This document shows positions 38,253-51,100 of a DNA stretch of 64,000 bases, piece by piece. Origin of the DNA: Strigamia acuminata (lineage: Eukaryota; Arthropoda; Chilopoda; Geophilomorpha; Linotaeniidae); NCBI GenBank assembly GCA_949358305.1, contig OX442315.1:24516427-24580426 (forward strand), given 5' to 3'. Positions within the stretch are counted from its first letter, which is position 1. Every line of letters starts with the position of its first letter. The notes under the pieces are model-generated. The model made no database searches. It saw only the letters and a program-made list of their open reading frames with translations, and was not told the DNA's origin. Position numbers and translations under genes: made by a program.

Positions 38253-40324
38253 ATGAATGGGCAACAGATTGTACTGCTACTTATTTTGTTTTTCGGTAAT
38301 ATACAATTTGACGTTATTCATTCGATCAATTTCAGATTTGTCTCGATACATAATTTTCAATTTTTAATTTCATTTACAGCGACTAATAACATTCATTCTG
38401 TTGAATCAAGAGTGCTCGAACTTAGTGACAAGTAACTATTGCAATTGATCTATTTTTTCATTTATTACAACAAATTATTACCCACAGATTTTTAGACGTG
38501 AGCAAAGATGGCATGTGGTTCGTCAAAGTAAGCTTCATTTTGTTGTTATTGATCTTGAATTATTCAAAAACTTCGTTTTTCTTTTACAGTTTTACGCTCC
38601 ATGGTGTGGACATTGCAAAAAGCTCGAGCCTGTATGGAATCAAGTAGCGCAATCTCTTCACTCTTCATCAGTTCGAGTTGGACGCGTTGATTGTACACGA
38701 TACACGAGTGTTGCGAATGAATATAAAGTTTCTGCTTTTCCCACCTTACTATTGTAAGAAAACACGTTTACTCATGAAATTACATGTCTGATCAATCTCA
38801 TAACGTTAACAACAGCTTGAAAGGTGAAAAAGTGTACGTTTACAACGGTGATCGCACTAAAGAAGAAATTGTAGATTTTGCTGTACGAATGGCAGGGTAA
38901 TTGGTCGCTAAATTTATTATTCGAAATATTTCTCTTTTCTGTCTTTTTGCAGTCCACCAGTTAGGCAGTTAGAAAATCCCCAGGATTTACTTGAAGCCAA
39001 AAAGAAGCATTTGGTATTTTTTCTTTATGTTGGCAATGTGGAAACCGAATTGCGGGTAATACAATTTTCATAAATTGAATAAGCATTTGTTCTGATCAAA
39101 CTGCGATGCTTTCAGGAAATATATGAACACCTGGCTACAAGTTTTCAAACATCTAATTATTTTTATTCCGTGTCTACAGAAATTGCCAAAGAAATAGAGG
39201 TTTAGTTGTTAAATTTCATTAGTTTTTGTTTATTATTTATTTGTATTTTATTGTCTACAGGAATTAAGTAAGGAAGAGGGGCCCCAAAGCTTAGTTTTCA
39301 AGGACGGAACGTATAATAGAGCTCTCAGTACGTTATATCTACCTACATATATTTTTATAATTGGGATTTTTACAATTTTTATAATTTTTTGCAGTTTCCG
39401 AAACTGAAGATGCAAATGCAACTTTGACTAAATGGGTAGTTAAGGAACGATTCGTACTATTTCCAAAAATAAGTCATGGCAATTTACAACCAGTTCTGTC
39501 TGTTGGTAAATTCCTCGTTTTAGCTGTGCTGGAAGAAAACAAAGCGAATAGTATTACACCAACAATGGACAAGTGCGTATAGCTTGAATGGCATTTTATA
39601 AGTGTTTAGTTTCTAATAATATTTTAATTAGATTTCGAAATTTGCTGAGTGATCTAATTAAAAACAACAAAGATAAATACTACGAGTAAGTTGCAGTAAC
39701 GAGTTTGTCACTTGAAGTTGATTGTGATATGTTTTGTTTATGTGAAGGTATTTTCAGTTTGGTTGGATCGGTCAACCAGAAATTGCAAATTCTATCGCCA
39801 TGATGTTACTACCAATACCAAGTTTACTAATAATTAATTCCACCACCTACCAATATTATCTTCCGGATGATGATCCGGAACAACTGACTGTGGAAGTCAT
39901 TACTAATTTTTTAGACCAAATTCTAAATAACACTGTAACTGTAAGAAATTTATTTGCACGAATTTATCTATTTGTATTTTTGTAAATTTTTTTTTGTACG
40001 TATTACTTTTATAGGCATACGGAGGCGACACTTTTTTAGTTCGGTTATATCGGGCGTACTTTGAAGTCAAGACTTCACTCGCTGTAATCATTTATTACTA
40101 AATTCTAAATTAGTTGTTTGTGTAAAAAAACTCTCTTTTCTAGGATATGTGGCGAGGAAATCCTGTCCTTACTGCTGTGCTTTTTGGAATGCCTTTGGGT
40201 TTTCTCAGTTTAATCTGTTATTCAATATGTTGTTCTGATATTTTGGAAGCGTCTGAGGAAGATGAATTAGTTGATAGAGGTAAACTAAAGCTGTCGGGAT
40301 TAGAAAATAAAATGGTAGTTTGTA

Positions 40325-40358
<34 letters not shown>

Positions 40359-40386
40359 AGAGAGAAGACACGTCAAAAAAGAATAA
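38253..40386 (+). CDS. TMX3: Protein disulfide-isomerase TMX3
   Basis: TMX3 is an ER membrane thiol-disulfide oxidoreductase. A signal peptide (MNGQQIVLLLILFFG) precedes a thioredoxin domain with active site WFVKFYAPWCGHCKKLEP (CGHC) and the cis-Pro region VSAFPTLLFLKG. Two redox-inactive thioredoxin-like domains follow (KKHLVFFLYVGNVE, SLVFKDGTYNRA, LLIINSTTYQYYLPDDD, YGGDTFLVRLYRAYFE). A transmembrane segment around VLFGMPLGFLSLICYSICCS comes next, then an acidic cytosolic tail. About eleven short exons. The last exon ends HVKKE, so the Lys pair sits one position off the canonical KKxx retrieval signal. Its acceptor is fed by a TTA repeat. Confidence 0.95.
40327..40356 (+). repeat. TTA trinucleotide repeat before the last TMX3 exon
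   Basis: About ten TTA units end just before the acceptor TTAATAG at about 40353-40359 and replace the usual polypyrimidine tract. Confidence 0.85.
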
Positions 40387-41078
40387 ATTTACTTAGACAA
40401 TTTTTATTATCTGTATTTTTTTTTTAATCATGTGAAAAGTTCCAGTTCATTGAAAGCAAGTTTTCATCATTATCTACAAACTAGATGACGCGTCAAATTA
40501 TGAAAAAAAAATACTATTTATATTTACATCCATTCCTTCTTTTAACAACGCTCATTAAAAAAATTTAAATTTAAATTATTTTTTTTTTCAATGTTTGTCG
40601 AAGTTGAAATTAAAAAATCGTTGAAAAATGGAAAATTAAAAAAATTAAAAGTGCTAAATATGTCACTGTGTAAAACTCGTCGTAAAATATGTGACCGTAT
40701 TAAGGTTGCGAGTAGCAGCGCTATGGTTGATGACGTCACAAAACTTGATAATCATACAAGGCATTTTTCTCGTCAGCAGTGGTTGGAATTGGGGATTTCC
40801 AAACCCCGTTTGTTTCAATTTCTGTTTCAACAACAACCTAGAAGATTTTTATTTCTCCCATCCAATAGATCCCGAGCAATGAAAAGGGTTAAATGTACAA
40901 GACAAACCAAGTTTATCGAAAGTAAACTGCTACGCACAGTCATATGAATCTGGGTAAAAAAATCATTATTTTATTAAATCTGATTAACTGGTGACTGTAC
41001 ATGTAAAATAAACATTGCACAACACTTAATAAGACACACTTTTTCCTCCTATCATACTCAAATGCGCCAACTAACCAA
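40387..41078. promoter_or_regulatory. Upstream region of CYLD with a palindromic CRE
   Basis: About 0.7 kb with no convincing gene. TGACGTCA at 40731-40738 is a perfect cAMP/ATF response element. A chance open frame (40591-40947, Lys/Arg-rich) crosses it, but I cannot tie it to any family. Confidence 0.5.
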
Positions 41079-44000
41079 ATGAATAGTTTCAGATCCCGCA
41101 TCGTCAAAATCAAACCAGGAACTCTTGACAACATGAATTCGTCAATGTACACAAATTTCAGAGACGGCGATAGCCAGCAACGTTTCTTTTTAGTGAACAC
41201 CGATTGTATGGCCCTCGTTTTACGGTCGAAAGTAAAGGGTGGAGATGTCGAAAAAGACAAGGAGCTTCAGATAGGTACAGTCCTTCGAGAATTGGTGACG
41301 GATAGACACGACAGAGTGAAATCTCTGCAACGATGTCGTCAGCTCGTTGTAACGATTCTTGACGCCGATCTCCGCGAAACATACGCCGTGGATATAAAGC
41401 ATCTAATGCCTATTAACGAAGATGATGCGTTCTTATTTCTCTCCGTTCAACGACCGAGGGACAGAATGCAATATTGGCAAAATAAACAGTTGATGAACGA
41501 GGCGAAAATCATGAGAGAAGGTACGCTTGTGCTTGTAAGTGATAGTAAAAGTGAAACAAGTTTGCCAGGAATTGTCAAGAAAAAAGGAAGTTTTCCTGGA
41601 TACCTGGGAACTCAGTTTGCCGTAGAATTGGTAAATTGGTAAAATTGGTAAACAAAAAAAATGAGATGTTAATTTTTTGTACGTTTTTATTTTGTAGATT
41701 GGAAGTGGTAATCCGGCTAGAGATGATGGAAGTTATTTAATTTGCCCATTTTACAAATTACGCGTGAATAAAAACCGGAGCTACATAGCCGATAATTGTA
41801 AGTGAATTGGCTTTTTTTATAAAAATTTAAATATTGTTTTGCTTTAAGTCGAGCGGTTTAGATGTGTCACTCGATTACACAGACATTTATTGAGGTTTAT
41901 GTGCTCAGATGGTATAGGTTGCAATTCAGGTAATGGCTGAAAAACTTTTGGGTGGAGATGACTCACTATATACATCAGGGTTGGCAAGAGGAAGCTTTTT
42001 TGTTTGATGTTGGAAAAATGCCAAAATTGTTGTGAAAAACGCGAAGGAAGCAGAGAGCTACATCACCGGTCATCAGCATGAAGAAAATTTAGCTTAGATG
42101 TTAGTTGTTACTTCCGATTTCGTACGCGATTAGTTTGGGAGTATGAAGCATATGCTGGGACACGGAATGAAGGATTCTACTTGTGTTGACTGAGTATCAT
42201 TAACGTGCACATATGTCTATTAATAACCGATATTTCTCTCGGGGATTCGATAACTAAACTCGCGCTTGTAAAATACATTTTCTGCTTAACTTTAAATATG
42301 CTCAAGTTTTGGAAACAGAAAAGTAAGTTTTGTTTTTTTTCCGTCTGAAAACTTCTTCTCTTTTTTTTTTAAACACAAACATGGTGCCGCAAATAACTTT
42401 GTCAGCCATTGAAAATAAGTTTAAAAATACCTTTTTTCCTCCCACCCCTTTTCTCCCAAATTTGGTTCCAAATTGGGAACTTGTGGATTATAATATTTTT
42501 ATTATTATATGCTCAAGTATTTTTAAGCGTTATAAAATACCATTCGGCACGGTGCAAGCTGTGACCAACACTCCCAGATGTTTTATTACAATTTTTTAAT
42601 TTTTTTTTAGCAATAAACATCGGTGCAAAGTTACAGCAGCAGTTGTCGCCCAATTCGTCTCAAGTTGTGTCTGCGAAGTCACAAGAAAGCAAGCACTTTA
42701 ATTTGAACGAGAGAGTTGCTTGGTTCAGCGACAAAGAAACCTGGGAATATGGCACGGTTAGACACTTGGGAGTGATGCCAGGAGAGACGGACATATTAGT
42801 CGGTGTCGAATTTGTAATTACACGATTATTTAACGCTCATAAAACATTAAAAGTTTAATGAATATTAATTTTAGGACAATGCAGTGGGGACCGGCGATGG
42901 AAGATATCAAAGCAAAACTTTGTTTAAAACACAACCTAAACACGCAGCGTTTATTCCAATGGAAGAACTGAAGAGGAAAAAGGATGTCCATTCGTCTAGT
43001 CGTAGTAAGAACGAATTCTATGCAGTTTTTTTAAACAAAAATTATTACTGTTTTTTTTTGCAGTCAATATTTTCAAAAAGAAGAAGAAGGAGAGCGACAG
43101 TAAAAAACCAAGTGGAACATCGACTTTTTACGATGAAAAACCTCCAATTACAGAAAATGAAATTACGAAGCCGTTTAAAGAGTATGAACAAAAACCAAAC
43201 ACACAGCCGATGCCCTTAATTCCGCTCGAAATTGCTAAACAAATAGTCAGAATTGACGACTGCATGAAAGGAGACGTTAAGTCATCATCGTCTTCACCGA
43301 AATCACGACAACAACCTTCACCATTGCATTCACCGTCTGATTTAAAAGATGAAACGTGCAACCACCGATCTCTGTCAAGGTCTCCACCTTACTCCGCTAA
43401 CGTTCATGTTAAACGGTTCCCAACGTCGACCACCGAGCCCTCGTCACCAGCTCTAAATCAAGAAAAACGTTTCGCTAACGAGCAAACATTTTCTGGCCGG
43501 TCCACTTCTGTCGCGTCCATGGAACAGCAGCGGAATCCGAAAGAATTCAACAGAACAATTCCATCACCAACTCAACGCAAACGAAACTCGTCGGCGTTGG
43601 AGACTCGAGAAGTGCGAGCGCGATCAACTCAGAGTTCAGACCGAAACGTTAAATCTGAATTCCCAGTTTCCACCACATTGTACGACGAGTGGAAGAAGAA
43701 CGATGAATTTTCGAACGAAAAAGGAAAAGTTGAGAAGAAAAAGGAATTGTTTAGTGAAAAATTAAAGAATGGCAAAATGAAATCGAAAGAAAACGTGAAT
43801 ACGAAGACTGAAAACACTACCATCTTGAAGATCGACCCGCGTAGTTCGCATAAATCGAGCTTCCCGTCGCCCGAATCCCCGAATGTGAACGACTATTATC
43901 ACGTAATGAAAGATGATTGTTTGCCACCGGACGCCAAAGATGTCGAAGTCCCATTTTACGATGATCTCGACAAATTCTTGAGTTTAACCGACTACTTCGA

Positions 44001-45914
44001 TGTGGATAAACCGATCGAGCAAGCGGAATTTGGAGTCGGTTCGGTGGTCGAAGTAACCATCACTCGACAGCCATGGTACGGCGTGATTCGATGGATTGGT
44101 ACAATTGAAGAAGGAAAGCCGAAAATAGCAGGATTAGAAATGGTAACGATGCATTTTTCATCATCCTTGATTCATACAATTTTCTATTAACGCAGGACGA
44201 AACTCACACGGCATTTTGTGACGGAGAACTGAACGGCGAGCGTCATTTTAAATGTCCATCTCAAAAAGGATTTTTCGTGTACTTGCATTTATGCAGGAAA
44301 GACAGCAGATTTTTGGACTCGTTGCAAGTTAATATAAACGACGGGATGGTTCCTCCGGGTAATTCGATAGATATATTTAACGTTTTATTTATCTTATTTA
44401 TTTATTTGTATTTATAAAAACAGCATTTGGTAGCAAAGACTGTCCGATAGTTGCTGGGGAAATGCCTCCTTTGTCGTATTCGGAGTACGTTATTCAAAAT
44501 TTGTTTGGCAAAAACAAGGGAATCCAAGGTCATCATAATTCTTGCTACCTCGATGCTACGTTGTTTAGTATGTTTACCTTCACGCCTGTGTTTGACGACT
44601 TACTTAATCGACCGAGTAGGAGTACCGATATAGACAGTTACTGTACGGTACAGCGAGTGTTGAAGGAAGAGATAGTGAATCCTTTAAGACGGTAAAACAA
44701 AATTTTATTGGAATTGCATGTTAATATTAATATTTCATTAAAAAAAAAATTATTTAGGAATATGTACGTTCGAGCAGATCGAGTGATGGGTTTAAGGACG
44801 TTATTAGATAAGCTCAGCTCAGTCAGTGGTTTAACGAGTGAAGAAAAAGGTCGTGATAAATTCTTCGAGTAAATTTATTGACACTTAACTATTTTTGTTT
44901 TTTAAATTTCAGATCCAGAAGAATTTCTCAATTCATTACTCCATCAAATTTTGAAAGCCGAACCATATTTAAAATTAAGTTCCGGGCAAGAAGCTTTTTT
45001 TTATCAATTATTTATCGAGAAGAATGAACAATTACGTGTTCCAACAGTACAACAGTTATTTGATCAATCGTTTTTAACCTCGGATATAAAATTGAAAGAG
45101 GTATTATTTCTTGTTTGTGAGGTTCGAATTTTATTTGTTAATTTAATTTTTAACTTCAGATTCCTTCGTGCTTAATAATTCAAATGCCTAGGCATGGAAA
45201 ACAATACAAAATGTACAACAGAATATTTCCTAGTCCCATCCTTGATATTACGGAAGTATTAGAAGATAGTACGTTAAAAAGTTAATTCTGTCGTTACCAA
45301 ATATTCAATCTTTTTGTTTGTTTAAAAAACAGCTCCACGGGATTGTTTCGTATGTGGCACACTAGCGCAGCATGAATGCCGAGATTGCTTCTACAGCGGC
45401 CCACAACCATTTACTTTAAAGTCATTTTGCAACGATTGTGTTCGAACAGTGCATCAAAAATACGAACGTAACGGTCATAAGATTCGTAAAATTAAAGTGA
45501 TCGATCATTATCGGGAATTGACTCACACGTCGCGCGTCACCATGGAGTTGTTTGCCGTTGTTTGCATCGAAACGAGCCATTACGTGGCATTTGCCAAATG
45601 CGGGCCTGGAAACGAAGCCGATGTTCCCTGGTGCTTTTTTGACAGTATGGCAGATCGGAAAGGTGCAATATTTAAAAAACTAATATTAATAATAATTTGG
45701 ATTTTACGAAATTGTTTGTTTTGTAGGCGAACAGAATGGTTACAATATTCCCGAGATCGTCCTTTGCCCTGATTTGTCAGATTGGTTGTCCGACGATGGC
45801 TTAAAAGAATTGGAAAAAGACCCCGAAAAGCCATTGGCGGAGATGCCTAAGCGTTTATTTGGCGACGCCTATTTATGCATGTATCAAAATTCTTCTGTGA
45901 TGATGTATCATTAG
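41079..45914 (+). CDS. CYLD: CYLD deubiquitinase
   Basis: CYLD removes Met1- and Lys63-linked ubiquitin chains and dampens NF-kB-type and other signalling. Three CAP-Gly domains are visible: [20 protein letters not shown] around residue 150; [20 protein letters not shown] with [16 protein letters not shown]; and [20 protein letters not shown] with GERHFKCP. A long Ser/Lys/Arg-rich linker lies between the second and third. The USP domain has the catalytic Cys in [18 protein letters not shown], a B-box-like zinc insert ([16 protein letters not shown]), the catalytic His in TSHYVAFAK, and FFDSMAD. It ends [19 protein letters not shown], close to the vertebrate C-terminus. An intron of about 0.8 kb (41802-42610) is unusually long for this locus. 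Confidence 0.96.
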
Positions 45915-46617
45915 ATGCTTGAGTTTTTATGATAAGGAAATGTACAAAAATATATTTTCTTCTAATTGTAATTATTGTCTGGATTGCACTTCGAGAGAAT
46001 GTCTCAGGGAATGAGTATTTTGAATACGTACACTATTGAATCAATATGAAGCAAAAACTAAATATTTATCAATCATTGCTATTATTATTACATATTATGC
46101 TCTCTTTCAATATTATATGACAATAGTACACATTACATTAGTGTGTACATGTATAGTATATATATATATACGAACGGGATGGGAGCCTCGTTGACAAGAA
46201 AGAAAAAAACGTGAGAATGCTAGTTCAGATGGTTTTCGTAAAGTGTAATCTAATTCATTAGAATTATACAAGGGCATAAAATAAAAATGCTTAGCAAACG
46301 AGATTATGATTGTCCATGTGGGCTAGTGATGAATCCATTTCTTGCCTTTTTTTCAACTGGTCAATGTGAAATGGAGTTTTAAAAACAATAAAAGCAAAAG
46401 TTATTAATAATAAAATGAACAAAAATATTTACAAACGGCTAAAATAATTTTTTTTAAAGATTATTTTCTAACTAGTAAAAAATGTAAGTTGTAAATCACT
46501 GATGTGGTCTTCAAGGTACGATTTAAAATGTGACATTAGTAAAAGTTTTGAGATCTAGAAGACAATTTAGTCAATTTAGTTACAAACAAAACAGTCTCCT
46601 CATATTTGAAGGGTTAA
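45915..46617. other. Intergenic, 3' ends of CYLD and MAF1
   Basis: About 0.7 kb of AT-rich sequence between convergent genes, with a TA run near 46157-46171 and several possible AATAAA signals. I see no supported gene. A later MAF1 exon is possible, since the last codons resemble a donor site. Confidence 0.5.
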
Positions 46618-47577
46618 TTACCTGATGTAGCTTTCACCTTCATCTAAATCCATATAAAAATCTTGTTCACCGGTTGAATCGTTGTCGTAACACTGTGAAC
46701 TAAAGGCAACCATTAACATAAATAATAAACAACAGCCAGGAAATAAAATACCTGACAGCTCTGCACGTGAAAAAAACTATTCGCTTCAGTTTGTGGTTGT
46801 AGAAAAAATAATTGAGTGACCATAAACACCCATCTTCTCCATATGGGTCAGAAGTCAGATCTGGATTGTAACTGTATATGTCACATTCTTTAATTGATAT
46901 CTCGTCATCAATAGCGGACCAAAGTTGAGATTTGAGTGAACTGTATATATCTCGCGCCATTGCAGACAGATGACTATCAATTTCATTTGTTATCCACTAG
47001 CGGGAAAATATAATATTAGAAAAAAATTATTTTGTTACAAATACACTGAATACTTACGGAAATGCTTGCTTCGCGACTGAATTCGTGACTTTTCGCATTG
47101 CTGAAGTCGTAGTCGGGTTGAAACGATGCATTTAATGTAGCAATCAAATAGAAAAGTGTCTTGCGACTGATGGTGTCGCACAAATGCCCTTCGTCTCCAG
47201 TCTGCGCGCGACTGTGAATGTAAAAAAAACATTTAAATATTTTCCTTTTTAGTGTTATATATACTTTAATGAATACCTAAATCCACGACTCGGGCTGTAA
47301 GCGAGTGTACTTTGCGGCGGAGATAAAGCTTGTAGATCGTGCGGACTAGTCCCAGACTCGGGGGAAGTCATCGTTTTGAAAAGCTTTTTAGCATTTCCAG
47401 CCATTTTGCACGAATAACTCTCAATTCTTTATAAATAAAACATTCAAAATTAATTTTTCCAATTGCTTTTAACCACGAAAATAATGAAATGCACCTGCCA
47501 ACTATCCGACAATCACCGGTTTCGAACGATAATGCAGAATTAATCGCCTCAAATTTGCTACTTTCCAGCAGTTTCAT
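46618..47577 (-). CDS. MAF1: MAF1, repressor of RNA polymerase III transcription
   Basis: MAF1 binds RNA polymerase III and TFIIIB to shut down tRNA and 5S transcription under stress, downstream of TOR. The start [20 protein letters not shown] with [18 protein letters not shown] is the family's first box. Next come LQALSPPQS and [20 protein letters not shown] with [13 protein letters not shown]. Box C follows: [20 protein letters not shown], then [20 protein letters not shown] and CRAVS. The C-terminal acidic tail is short (ending DEGESYIR). The start is the ATG at 47577, in front of MKLLE. All five or so introns are short GT-AG. Confidence 0.97.
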
Positions 47578-48139
47578 TTTCAATGAATTGTTTGTACTGT
47601 TAAATTCGATTTGTCAGTGTTCGAGACAATAAATATCTCGTTTGTACTCCTTTTCCGGGTGTATGTAAATATGGCAACCTCCGTAATTTAATGGGTTATT
47701 GGTGCGATTTCGCTTTACCAACAGTTAGAGGGGGCAAATATTATGCTTCGATTGGTATTCGGCGGGTTTTTGAAAAGTCCTCTTCTTTTAAAAAGGGTCA
47801 TCGTTGTGTTGAAGTGAGAATTGTTTTGATAGTGCGTCAATAAATCTCGGTTGCCATCATTAAGCCCAAGGGCCATTTGAAGGTGAAATTAAAATGACTG
47901 ATCCCAGAAGAAACAAGTGACTTACTGTTTCTGCCAAATCTCACTGTTTCGTTACTTGTTTACTCGATCGTCTGATAATTATTCTAAGCGTTAAAATGTT
48001 TGAAAACAAGCGAAAACATCCAAATTACCACTATTGCGTTGTTGTCATGCATCAAGTGTAAAAGGAAACGATACCTCGATTTGATGTTTTAAAACGAGCT
48101 GGACCACAGCGCACCAAGCGGACGAACCAGGTAGTCATA
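47578..48139. promoter_or_regulatory. Divergent upstream region, MAF1 / HOIL-1L
   Basis: About 560 bp between start codons, probably carrying both promoters and 5' untranslated exons. I see no coding frame. Confidence 0.5.
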
Positions 48140-51100
48140 ATGGAAAAATGTATCGATCGGTGCTGTCTGTCCACAAGTTGGAGTAAAGTAAGTGATCTTT
48201 TAATATATTAAATCTATTTTGATTTTACGATTAGCGAATTTAAAAAACGCCTCTTAATCCAATTAATTAGAAGTGAACTTAAAATTACGAGTTAAATATA
48301 CTAAACCACTCCCAAGAAAAAGTTTGTATACATTTAGGTTTAGGTTTACTTTCGTTTCTATTTGTCAGTTTGTGCAAACATTTTGCGGTTTTTATTCAAT
48401 TAGTTTAAAATAGCATTTAATTAGTATGCGGGGAAGCAATCAAACGATATTAATTTTTTTCGTGGTCATGAGTTAGTTTGGCTTTTGTCATGTTAAAAAT
48501 TTTTAGTTTCCGATAAAAAATTCAGGCCGAGTACAGAAATTGTAATTTTTTTTATCGTAGATTTTCTTAGATTAAAGTAGTTCATTGTCGTTGAAAGGCT
48601 TAAAAATAACTTAAGAGTAATGCACTTGTAGGAAGGGTAAAGCAACATGCACACACACAGTCCCTGGCGTGTATCCAGGTTCCTCATTTTTACATCAAGG
48701 TTACATCAAGTTGGATGTTGGTAATTTTCTGTCTTTTGAGAAAATAACGCTAATTATATTCGCAGACGAGGCAACCATGATTCAAGCGGAATTTTCAAGA
48801 AAATCAAGCGAGACTGGTATTTTATTTTTCTCGTCTATTTTGTCAAAAAAAAGTTACAGTTTGACAGACTAATGCTCAGCTATTTATTTACAGAGGCTCC
48901 ACCATCCTCTTCCTGCTTCGCCAACTCCCACAGCAGCGGTTACGAAAACATAGACTGCGGTAGGATTTTAAAGATGGATTTAAATCTTCTTAACGACAAT
49001 TATCACGTTAGTATATTTAGAAATATATTTTTTTTTTAATTAAAAAAATAATTTATTTTATCTTTTGGCCACTTGTTAAGCATGGCGAGTTAGTTAATGC
49101 TGTTTGTGTTTCTTTTGTGAGTCTTTTTACTACCAGAAATCGTTTGGAATTTGCCCGCATATTTTCGGCTGTTTGGATTGTTGTTGTTCGAAACGCCCTC
49201 GAATCTTAACTACTAAAATGTAACAATAGCTTTTGGCACCACTAATACTAATAGCATCCATCGTTTAGCGAGTCAAAATAGAAGACGCAAGTAAACGAGA
49301 AATATAATATTAGAAAAAACTAACAAATTTTGGAATATCACGGAGAGAAAAAAAAATGATTAAACTGTTGTTATAGTCTCAACCGCAATGTCAAGATAGA
49401 ACTGGACTTCCATTCGCTGGAAATTACGCTCTTCAAGTGGCTGCAAGTATAGCATCTGGAGATATTTGCAGCGCACTCATATTAAGATCAGATTCTCGTA
49501 AATATACGAAGAAATTAAACGAAGGAAGTGGCAAAGAGAGTTCAAGAAACCAATCCACACTTCCATCAACGAGGTGTTCCACTCTACGCTCATTTTTAAG
49601 CTCGTCAAGATCAAGTTCGTCCGGAGGAACACTCAAGAAGGAGGCTAAGGAGGAGAAAAGGGGCTTCTTCTCTTTTTTTCATTGGTTTCGACGTAGGAAA
49701 TTGAAACGGAGTAGAACGGACGAAGACGATTACCGCAAACGACGATCTAACAGCGTGCAAAGCGATACGAGCATTAGCTCTAGCTTTCATTACGTGCCGG
49801 TGGTTTATAACACCGCTTTAAGCACTGGCAATTCGCCCATCGGTGATAAGAAATTGATTTTGAAAGAATTTGACAAGGAGACGGAAGAGGAGGAGAATTT
49901 TGCGAGTGCTTCGAACGAAAGCTCGGCGGATGAGAAGGAAATTGATTGTCAAAACGAAGAGAATCAAAATATCGAATCGTTGGAAACGAATTGGGGCAAT
50001 GCTATCCACGATTCATTAAAAACAGATGGATGTATTTCTAAATATAAAGTCGAAATGACTTATGAAGGAGCAAGTAGTGGTATTGACTCAAATGCCAAGA
50101 ATAAAAACCGGACAAGAAGAAGCAGTACGAGCACTTTGCACAAGAAAAAACGAAGGGCGCCTCCGCCCCCGCTGGAAATAAAAAACGATTCGTTGAAATG
50201 TCAGATTGAAAGTGAGACGAGTTGTTTACTTCCGACATCAATAGCGAATGATTCACTTAATAAGAAGGCAATAAGACAGATTAAAGAGAAAGCACGGTTG
50301 AAGAAGAAACGCAGAGCGCCATCACCGCCGTATAAAACCGTTGGAATAAACACCGAGGAAATTTCTCAACAGCCTGCAGTTCCGAGTTTTGTATTTCAAA
50401 TTGAGCAAATCGCGGAAGATGGGAAAGTAAACAAGGCAGAAGCGGACGTTCAGTTAAATGATTTATCGAAGCGTTGTGAAGGCGCTGAAGCATCTGCGGA
50501 GTCTACGGACAATAACGTGAACGGTAAATACTTTTGTAAGACACTTTTTAAATTGATTGCTAATTTTTTTTTTTTTTTATATATATTTTTTATAGAATAT
50601 CAGAAAAATTGTTTGCATGTTACCGAAGAGTGGAAAATGGGGAATATTACGACGCAAAAGCTCATCGATATGTTTAATGAAATGGCTAATCATAATGAGA
50701 ATGAAGTTTGGAACATCCCGCCCGTTGAAGTGAAGAAAAAGGAATCGTCGACCGAGAGCGATGAAATAAACATGAGGGTTTGTCAAGAAACGAAGAGCTT
50801 AGGTGACAAATTCGATTTGTTGTGCGTAAAAGAGAAAAGCAGTTCGGGAAAGAGTTTTCCAGATGCTGAGAATTTTAAAACCATGAGTGAAATTCGGAAT
50901 TTGGATGAAGTTGAGGCGTGCATCGAAGCACTCACGTCGTCTTTTTCCGATGACAGTAGCAAGAAGGAACGTGGAAAGTGCGAATTGCATATTTCTGAAA
51001 ACACAATAGACAGGAAATTGGCATTTGATGACAACAAAAGCTCGCAGAAAAATGAAAGTTATCAAAATTCTAAATTGCTTCATCTGCAAAATAAATGGAA

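Noticed and set aside
40591-40947. Lys/Arg-rich plus-strand frame of 118 codons
   Set aside because: No family resemblance, no supporting exon, and it runs across a CRE in the presumed CYLD promoter; not enough to call.
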